DNA from: Isoetes taiwanensis
Lineage: Eukaryota; Streptophyta; Lycopodiopsida; Isoetales; Isoetaceae
Direction of reading: 5' to 3'
DNA length: 64,000 bases
Assembly (NCBI GenBank): GCA_021234155.1
Contig: JAJEKV010000050.1
Location: forward strand, 3,248,488-3,312,487
The position numbers were made by a program, and so were the translations under genes. The notes beneath the pieces were generated by a model. That model saw only the letters and a program-made list of their open reading frames with translations. It searched no databases and had not been told where the DNA came from. Below are positions 56,166 through 64,000 of this stretch, piece after piece. Within the stretch, counting starts at the first letter, position 1; each line of letters opens with the position of its first letter.

Positions 56166-57436
56166 CCTCCAGAAGGCCATCTGAACTATCAATAGCCACT
56201 GCCACTCTAGGTTGCTGAAGCTATTTCTGAATTCCGAGATCTTGCATGTGCGATCAGTTTCTCTGATATCCCAATATTGTGATCTTGGAGTAAACTTTAG
56301 CAATAGTTCCAATGTTATGGGAGCACCCCGAGAGTATGTCACCATTCAATAACCAGGTATTGATATTATTAATGGTTAACACTCTAGTTTTTATATTGTA
56401 CCTCAAGAGACTATATCCAGGCATTATCACTCAAGAGTTCATACTCTATGTGTCGATAATACGTACCAACAATCAGACAAACAAATAGAATTACATGTTT
56501 AGAGATAGATTAACACATTACATCTAGAGTTGTAAAAAAAACATTGTTGAAATACACAGAGCAATTGAAATATCAAATTTGGAAATACAGAAAATTGCAT
56601 AAACAAATGGAAATACTGTTCAATGGCGGAAAAACTTTTCAGGCTCTTCATAAACAACATAATTCTATTAGTGGTAGATCTTTTTATTCAGAGTGATCCA
56701 ATCACATTGAAGTTTGTGGACTGTGAAATCTACAACAACAGCAACATCAAGGTCCTGCAATATTGAATCCAGAGCCTTATGCTCGAAGTCGCCCTTAGTA
56801 AAAAAATTGATTCATCAAGACATATGCATGCCCTGGTTGACTGATGCAACTTCTTGAAGTAAGTCTTAAAAGCCTCCTTACCGTTCCAGAAGGCAGCAAT
56901 CTACAGAGTTAACCATGCAATGCTTCAACCCTTCAAGCTGAAACTCCATGTCTTTTCTTGTATGGCTTGCTTGAATTCAGCCAGAACCATATTAAGGATC
57001 CTCTTTAGCCAATCCCTTTGCAGGAAGTTCAAGTGGTCCACCAACAATTGAAGAAGTGTTAACTGATCAGTCGAAGGTAACGCAGTAGAGGCCATTGGTA
57101 CTTGCATCTTTAGGGTCTAAAACAGACAACTGAGTCGATAGGTGCTATGGCAAGAGCGAGGGCAAGTTTGAGAAGAGAAGAGTGTGAGGAACTTCGAGGC
57201 CACTGGATGATCAGGAATGGGAAATCCAGTTGCGCACAAAGACCATGCTCCAGATGGGGTCCTATATAAAATAGCGCCCTTTCATCCCTAGTATACATCT
57301 GCTTGCTTTGGTATCACTAAATTTGTAAAGCTAAATGGTGTGAGCCACGTGTGAGTGCAATCCTAAGCCTTAAAGTCAAAATAGTATCTCGACTGATTAG
57401 GACCTAAGGTTTAACTATCTAATATATTTTGATCTA
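56166..57436. other. No gene recognised
   Basis: A minus-strand frame at 56925-57107 (about 60 codons, LQLLVDHLNFLQRDWLKRI) looks protein-like and helical but has no partner exons and no known motif. The rest is AT-rich. Confidence 0.35.
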
Positions 57437-57620
57437 ATAAGAAGACTATTTGCCTTAACAATCCGACATAGATTACAGCCGACAAAGAGCTTGAACATCT
57501 TCATACTTGGCCGCAATGCCTTAAAAGGGATGAAAGAGCATGGTAAAATGTAGTAACCAAGCAAAGATAAGTTAAACACTCTAATAAGGACGGGAAAAGC
57601 ACGAAAAAATGCGAAATGCG
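57437..57620 (-). repeat. 184-bp segment X, copy 2 (inverted)
   Basis: Inverted copy of 44352-44535 with about three mismatches. Its end at 57620 is directly fused to the LTR at 57621. Confidence 0.92.
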
Positions 57621-58153
57621 ACCTCCTGTAAGACAGCCCTCGGTGAGGACCCTTGGATCAAAAGGAGAATCCTGGCTGAGTGTCACGCGAGATTTTGCAA
57701 AAGAACAGAAAGAAGGAAACAGAAAAGAACAACAACAAACAGTGAAGAGAATAATGCTTTCTTGATATCACTGAGTGTACATGAGCTCTCGGAAATCGAG
57801 AGAAAGACGAGAGACAAGGACTAAAACTCATCTAGAAAACTGAGTTCTATCTCTACTCATATATATAGTACAACGGCCTTGGGCCCAAAATAGGTGTTTG
57901 GCAGATTTCGCTACCAACCCCTTGATCAAAGCCTGATTTTCAAGAAATTTGGCCTTCTTTACGTGCCTAGAATCACGCTGTACTTCTGCAAAGTCGTCAT
58001 TTATCTGTTCTCTGTCTCTTCTTCGGCGTGGTCTTGGGCATGGTCTTCGGCGGGGGTCTACTTCCTGATGGTTGACCTGGACCTGATGTCTTATTCCTGC
58101 CCTGCTCCGTGGTCTTCATGAATAGTCCTGTACCTGGACATACAGGACTAACA
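57621..58153 (-). repeat. Inverted LTR of the Athila-like family, 3' end truncated
   Basis: Read on the minus strand it starts TGTTAGTCCTGTATGTCCAG at 58153 and follows the 44848 LTR to ACAGGAGGT, about 20 bases short of that LTR's end, where segment X begins. It has small insertions, such as the duplicated ACTCAG region near 57770. It is preceded by a polypurine tract, so it is a 3' LTR of a minus-strand element. Confidence 0.88.
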
Positions 58154-58342
58154 CTCCCCCCCCACCAAATGACACTCAGTAGAGAGAAAGGATGGAACAG
58201 ATTCAGGCGGCGAGAAACCAGCTGTGGAGAAGTCATCTTGTCTGCTATATGGGCGTGACCCGGAGTGATATGTACTGATGAGGTCTTGCCTTTCCTTGAG
58301 AGCCTCAGGAGTGTTGAGAACCGATTGCCTTAGTGGCGTCAA
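58154..58342 (-). pseudogene. 3' end of a minus-strand element interior, with PPT
   Basis: The minus strand has GGTGGGGGGGGAG immediately before the LTR, a strong PPT. Upstream is an open frame of about 60 codons (NTPEALKERQDLISTYHSG) that could be the tail of an additional ORF. It does not match the end of ORF3 in the plus-strand element. Confidence 0.6.
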
Positions 58343-59907
58343 TGCACCATGTCTTCAAGAGCACGGTGAGCCTCTGCAGGTACAAATTGGCATTCCATCA
58401 GAAGACAGGTCTGAAGCACAAGGCATCCTAAAATTTAACTGCTGTAATTAATCACTAAGGAACCACTATATATGTGGTTACTTATGCAAAAAATAATAAT
58501 CTTAATAAAAACCACACATCATAGTGGTTTTTATAAGTAGAATGTAGTTTTTCATGCTGGTTTTCGTTGCAACATGGTTTATTTAAATTGATAATGGTTT
58601 CTAGCATAGTTTTCTTGTTAGTTTATTGATACAACATGGGTTATTAAGTTGGTAATGGTTTATGGTATGGTTTTTCAATACTGGATGATGATTTTCCACA
58701 TTGGTTTTCTTTTTATTATGGTTTTCTAAAATTAGTGTAGTTTGCAAGGTGGTTTTTATTGCCAATATAAATATAAATTGTCTATTAAAAATCGATTATG
58801 GTCTGTAGCATGGGGTTTCGTACCAATTTAATTTGCATGGTGGTTATTTATAATTTTCAATCAAAAGGGTGGTTATTTATAGTGCTTGTTCATAAACTTC
58901 AATAGATATTATACATTCCATGATGTAAATTAAATTATTACTTAAATATATGCTACGAAATTTTATATTTTAAGACAAGCCCTCTATGATTGATTAGTGT
59001 TGTCTTAGTTTAATACATTCGACAATCATAATCTTAATAGTAGATCATGAATTTTATTGTAAGTCCAAATAATTGGGACATTTTTTGTGCCCAATGAACT
59101 AGTGTGTTATCACTAGACCAAAAGAGCAAAGTTTGAACATGTTATTAGGTCATTTTAATTAGTTTGAAACATTTGTAAGTGTGGCATATGGATCAAAATG
59201 CACCTTAGGGATTTAGAGTGACAATCCAATCCACCAATTCAGACAAGACTATATAAGGCCTATAGGATTGACTCCCATTGCTTCTAGAAATAGTATGTTA
59301 TCTGTTAATTGGAAAATCTTAGCAGAATCTGACATTTACTTCCTTCATTCCAAGGTAGAAAATAAACCCGTGATCTTTTGTTGTTTTCCAAATATTCTGA
59401 CCTCGCTTACATTCTGTTTATTTTGCGAGATTTGTTGAAGTGAGTCCAGCCATGCGAACTGCATTCTAGGTGACCCATAGCAAATTTATACAGAATCCCC
59501 AGGTTTTCCTTGTAGCCCTTAACATCTGAATAGTTTCACGAATCTATTTTGCATCCAGGACGGAGAGGACTTCGCGGTGAGATCTGAAGCCTGATTTAGA
59601 ATACCCAGTGATGGTGGGCATATTTTATAAAACAAGATGCTAACGCATCAATGGGTTGCCCTTTGGAGGAGCCATTGATGCATATGCAATTACTCTGGAC
59701 GTTCCTGTGCCGAATAATATTGTGTATATTGCCATTTCCTTCTTGATGTACAAACTCAACTGTATTTATGTCTAGCCACGAATCTGCACAAACCGACATT
59801 CCTTCTGTTAGAAACTGCAAGAAGTTGTAAGAAGTGGGTACTTGTCCCAAACCAGACCTCAATGAAGAGATAGCATGCCTTCCTCAATCAGGTTCATGCT
59901 TGTCTGA
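58343..59907. other. AT-rich stretch with recurrent TGGTTTT words; no gene
   Basis: Between about 58440 and 58890 the words ATGGTTT and GTGGTT(A/T) recur at irregular spacing, with no fixed period. The remainder has no coding, RNA or element signal. Confidence 0.5.
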
Positions 59908-60444
59908 CATTAGGGTTTTTTCGATATTAAAAAAGGGCCTTCAAAACATGCCAACTAAGCCAAATGAAGATAAATGAACTACCAATCAGAAATCAGAGCC
60001 TGACGGGTCCAGTCAGCAAAACTGTTATAACTAACTCACTGGATCACATTTTCTAGCATAACTATTGATAGAAAAGTCCAAATGAGCTTTCATTTAGTGA
60101 AATAGATAGATCTCCTTGAGATCTTTCCAATCTTAGGTGCTTTGCACATATTTTAACCACTTATGATTGTCAAAACTCCAAAAAATATGGTTTTTACCAT
60201 TTTTTACTATTCTACGGGGCTAAAAGATATGCAAACCACCCAAGATTGGAAAGATCTCAATGAGGTCTATCTATTGCACCAAACAAAAGCTCATTTGGAC
60301 TTTTCTATCAACACTTACGCTATAAAATATGATCCAATGTGTTTTGCTGACTGGATTACCAGTTCTGTTTTCTGATTGGTAGTTCATATAGCTTAGTCAG
60401 CAGTTCTTAGAAGGCCCTCTTATGATCTCAAAAAATCCCTAATG
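59908..60444. mobile_element. Foldback / MITE-like inverted repeat, about 537 bp
   Basis: The ends are CATTAGGG and CCCTAATG. Long inverted arms of about 230 bases share blocks such as GAACTACCAATCAGAAA, GATAGAAAAGTCCAAATGAG and GAGATCTTTCCAATCTT. The centre is near 60170-60210. The arms are perhaps 80-85% alike by eye. It codes for nothing. Target duplications are not clear. Confidence 0.8.
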
Positions 60445-60714
60445 TGTAGTTTAATGTACATAGTGTGAAGAAAAGCTTGAATAATAACTCAAACAGTGAC
60501 TGACTGAACTTTGAGATGAAATCCATAGCAGGATGTACTTTCTTTGTCTTTTGCACATGCAATACACCCCAGATTTAGGGCTTACACTACAGTTATTCTC
60601 GTAATATGCCTGCCAAAAAAGTATGCCTTCGTACTACAAAAGAAGCATGCCTGGAATAATTACAAAATCAATTTAACATAGTCAATATACACAAAACAAT
60701 TATAGTATGGACCC

Positions 60715-61019
60715 TTAGGCCTGTGGCTGAGGTTTTGGTTGGAGGGATGCAGTCATTGCCCTTAGTTCATTAGCAATCCCCGCAAAAGATGGCCAAACAC
60801 CAGGATCAGTGGCCCAGCATTTCTCCATCAAAGTTCTCCATGCTGGATCACACCAATCTGGTACTAGAGGTCGTAGGGTGTTCACAATACCACCTGCAAA
60901 ATAAGGAGTTAGAGAGGGCATTTGCATGCTAACAGCCAGAAGAGTTTCCTCAATACAATCTGACCTATGATAGCTCCATAATGCATAATAGCATATGGTT
61001 CATCTCCAGTTAACAGCCC
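60715..61019 (-). CDS. 3' end of a Raf-like protein kinase gene
   Basis: The last exon, 60893-60715, follows TTTTGCAG and encodes [20 protein letters not shown], then [20 protein letters not shown] and [14 protein letters not shown] to a TAA. The preceding exon (about 61019-60965) encodes [18 protein letters not shown] and ends at a GT donor; the 71-base intron keeps phase (G split as G|GT). This is kinase subdomains X-XI of the plant Raf-like MAPKKK group that carries an N-terminal PB1 domain. Upstream, the expected WE before LLTG is missing and a duplicated repeat begins, with no earlier kinase exons to the window edge. It is either a gene fragment or a gene with a very long intron. Confidence 0.7.
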
Positions 61020-61236
61020 CTACCTCCACCTTAGCCAAGAAATACATGTCCATATCCCCTAGGGGTCCGAAAAGCAAGATCGGGCAGAAACCTAACCTTA
61101 TTTAGAAAGGAAACCAAGCTAGGGGAATTTTGAAAAAATGGCTAGGGGGGACTCATACCTCCACCTTGACCAAGAAATACATGACAATCTCCCCTAGGGG
61201 CCAAAAGAGCAAGATCCACCGGAAATCTAACCTTAA
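61019..61236. repeat. Direct duplication of about 82 bp
   Basis: TACCTCCACCTT(A/G)(G/A)CCAAGAAATACATG and CCCCTAGGGG recur at 61021 and about 61150. Both copies end in AAACCTAACCTTA or AAATCTAACCTTA. The first copy abuts the kinase exon and probably lies in the intron. Confidence 0.88.
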
Positions 61237-62250
61237 AAAGCAGTGGAAACCTAACCTTGTTTACATAGCCTTACCTTAAAGAGTTATCATCACCACAAAA
61301 GTCGGGGTAAATAAGGCTTCAACGGGAATAAAATGGTTGTAGGTGGGCACGTGTGACACGGGTAAATTCACCTGCCTCTGAACGTCCATACGAAAAAATG
61401 ATGGCGGACGGTCTGATTGGCGGAACGGATCTGACACATATTGATTCCGACAGGCTGTGTAATGCTCGAACCCTTACCTTACGATTTTTTCTTTCCTTAC
61501 CTGAAGCTCCATGGCCATGGCGACGCTCGCACTCCTGGGATTCATAACAGAGGAAACAGCTATGGCGCTACTTCCGATTCACCATCCGCTGCATGCATTC
61601 AAGCAATGCATGCCTATTCCGGTGCTTTGCATGTCAAGCTGCATGTCTGCAAGCATTTTTGGATTAAGCTGAGCTTTATAGTGGAGAACGGGGACATGCA
61701 AATTTTTACTTTCTACGCAAGATGCTGAAAATAGTCCGTGAAGCAGAGAGAACCAAGAGATAAGTGGCGTTTTTAAATGAAGCTTGTGAAAGCACATCGA
61801 ACTGTACCCATCCAGGTTCGAGCTCATTCTTAATAAAGAGTTATCATGTCCATTCGTTGTATCATATTTGTACATGCATTTTCTGAAAGTTACTATATTT
61901 TCTTGTATGTTTGGAAGCTTAACTGAAATCCTGATGCATTTCTTTATAATCTCCTTTCTTAAACCTGCCTAATTGTATTGATGAGTTGCATGTTCATAAT
62001 TTTTATCATCATACAAAACTTTTTCTTTCCCATTCTAACTCTTTCTCTCAAAGTCCTTCTAATGTGCAACCATTGCACTGCTTTATGTTGTTAAGGAAAC
62101 ACATACATTAATTTGTTTGTCTGTCTTGTGCTATTGTTACTGTTTTTCCAAGAGGATAAGTTGTCTATTGGGTCCAGTCGTCAAATTATTTTCCTATGTC
62201 TGATGCACTCAGGACTATAATGTTAGGGGTTTCAACTCCGGCCAGGATTT
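61237..62250. other. No gene recognised
   Basis: Some open frames occur (for example 61441-61728) but without motifs or splice context. Nothing else is visible. Confidence 0.45.
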
Positions 62251-62508
62251 TCAATGGATAGATGTTTCAAGCTGTGTTCGATGGAGCTTGGCGCGAGCAA
62301 GTAAGATAACGATTTCTCTTATATTGATCTTATCATATGAAGAACTCATCCTTTTGATAAGCAGGTGATCTGGGATTTCAAGGCCGGCTTCATATTTCAA
62401 CAGGAAAGTGCGAAAGAATCCGACAAATGAATCTGGCACTTGCACAGAAGGTTTCAAGCGATCAATCTTTGTTGCAGAATCACTTCTTTCCCCCTTCTTC
62501 GGATCTGT
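62251..62508 (-). CDS. Possible terminal exon of an unrecognised gene
   Basis: A minus-strand frame of 85 codons plus stop follows an AG acceptor (GAGCTAG at about 62510). It contains KIDRLKPSVQVPDSFVGFF, then RTFLLKYEAGLEIPDHLLIK and REIVILLARAKLHR. The composition looks like real protein. No family is recognised, and upstream exons are not evident. Confidence 0.35.
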   Translation of the reverse strand, partial: TDPKKGERSDSATKIDRLKPSVQVPDSFVGFFRTFLLKYEAGLEIPDHLLIKRMSSSYDKINIREIVILLARAKLHRTQLETSIH

Positions 62509-64000
62509 CTAGCTCCATATTATCGCCGGACTTCCAAACTAAGGTCGCCCATGTCTGTCTGCCAAATGGTAAAATATTTCCCAGTGATGATTAATCCCTT
62601 CACTCAAGAATCTTACTGAGATACTCTTTTTCCAGGAAGCATTTTCTTAACATGATTCAAGGATCCAGAATGGTCATTCATTATTTTTTAAAGTTTTGTT
62701 GCATGTTTTATTTTATGTATCCTTGGTTTTTTGTTTTTTGCAGTATCAAATGCAGTATTTGGAACACTCAAAGCAGCTGCTGCATATTTCTGGAAATGAA
62801 TTTATCATTCTTTAAGAGTTTTTGGAAATGGTTGGGGTTCAAATCCCCTTGCTCCCTAATTTTTGTAGAAGCCACTACAATCCATAAGAAACCATTTGCA
62901 GTTAGTCTACTAAACTTGGAATGCTTCAAACAACATAGCGTCACTGGTTATCTTTATTGGTTTATAAATGACGTTACTGCGTTACGGGTTATCATTATTG
63001 GTTTATAAACGACATTAGGGTTATCACTAGTAAACGTGTGCCCGGCGTTGCCGGGCTAATGTCCTGTTAAGTGTTTTTACTCGGCCTTTTAACGTCCATA
63101 TGTGCAATTTTGACAAAAGCGCATATTAATATTGGTACGAATAGACATTATTTCCTTTTAGCCATAGTAAAAGGAAATGCACGGCATTGTCGCACATAAG
63201 TATGATTATATTGGTGTCCGGCATTGCCGCGCTTATGTTGACACAGGCAATTGGTTTTTAGCGTCCACGTACTCAAAAAAAGAAAATTGCTCGTGGCCCC
63301 GGTAGAGATGTTGTCGTCCGATCCTCCCTATCTGCTTTATGCAGAAAGCTGCTAAAACTTGTAATGAAAATAAATTTGAAGATCTTGGCAATCCTGCATA
63401 ACAGTTGCCAACGCCCACTGCCAAATATGGAAATATTATGCAACGCATAGAGAATATATTCTGGTCCCAAAATTTCATTTTTAACATAGATAGATAGTAT
63501 TTTTATATCATGCCACACTCTAGAACAAAAAGGAGACACCCATGGAAGCAAAACTGTACCCAGCGTTGTCAGACATAAGTAGAGGGCATATATCTATAGT
63601 CATTTGACATAAGATTAAGTTTGCCCAATTCGTTTGGTATTTGGGGATGCCCAATTCGTTTGGTATTTGGGGAGGGTCTTCACGCAATGGTGGGAACTAA
63701 GATTTTGGTATTGTATCGTATTGAAAATGGTATGTTTGTCTATGTTTGAGCTGCTTGTTTGCTTTCGGGGCCAAGTTTCTATTTGTGTTTTTTTTTTTTT
63801 TTTAATTGAGTTCAATGGTGCGGGAAAGGTATTGTGAAGTCTGTTTTTGGAAGGCCTGTTCTGTCGACATGCCAGCGGGCGAAATTGGGCAGCGGATGGT
63901 GTGAGGGAGTCGAAGAAGGCCCAAGATTCCGGGGGGGCGCTCCCATGCCGCCGGTTTTGGCTGGGGCGTTTGGTTTAAGTAAAGCCGAAAAACGGATCAC
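62509..64000. other. No gene recognised; short hairpin repeats
   Basis: The hairpin GCCCGGCGTTGCCGGGC is at 63040-63056, and a related TGTCCGGCATTGCCGCGC is near 63218. AT-rich sequence and a T17 run near 63788 make up the rest. The last 150 bases are more GC-rich, with no identified feature. Confidence 0.5.

Overview
The window is nuclear DNA from a land plant with a large, repeat-rich genome. Intact-looking genes are few and carry GT-AG introns. Most of the remaining sequence is nested, decayed retrotransposons: Ty3/gypsy elements of the Athila/Tat type, LINEs, TRIM- and LARD-like non-autonomous LTR elements, and MITEs. A captured 5.8S rDNA fragment has the CTCAGCAACGG and AGAACGCAGCG signatures that I remember from ferns, bryophytes and some gymnosperms rather than flowering plants. 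A fern or gymnosperm is therefore my best guess, held loosely.

Layout. 1-3607: a decayed minus-strand Athila-like retrotransposon (5' LTR, gag, protease, reverse transcriptase), with a piece of ITS1 plus 5.8S rDNA inside the reverse transcriptase. 3.9-5.6 kb: a SINE-like unit, two LINE remnants and a long (TTG)n microsatellite. 8093-11601: the best gene here, a five-exon DUF810/MUN-domain gene of 1043 codons. 13-15.5 kb: two small unidentified exons, a GC-rich hairpin, a retroposon with 20-bp target duplications and a gypsy pol fragment. 19.3-22.8 kb: the last two exons of a minus-strand plant gene ending in an acidic, Cys-rich tail, separated by a 2.9-kb intron. 26.4-28.8 kb: a minus-strand LINE broken by a TRIM and an inverted partial twin. 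29250-32078: a young LTR element with near-identical LTRs, a perfect 5-bp target duplication, PBS and PPT, carrying an unrecognised long ORF and no pol. 34.5-39.1 kb: decayed gypsy pieces, including two pol segments in inverted orientation. 43742-44045: a lone LTR. 44848-54732: a large Athila-like element (LTR, tRNA-Asp-type PBS, gag with three zinc knuckles, PR-RT-RH-INT) with two extra coding regions after pol: an antisense small ORF with its own TATA-like box, and a long coiled-coil ORF. 55341-55866: a Mutator-like MITE with intact target duplications. 57437-58342: an opposite-facing LTR of the same family. 59908-60444: a foldback element. 60715-61019: the 3' end of a Raf-like kinase gene.

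How it fits together: the three host genes (DUF810, the acidic-tail gene, the kinase 3' end) are unrelated and share no operon-like logic. The biology of the window is mainly its mobile DNA. The most original signals are the pol-less LTR element with a large unknown ORF, and the Athila-like element with two additional ORFs downstream of integrase. No database search was possible, so family names rest on motifs I can read.
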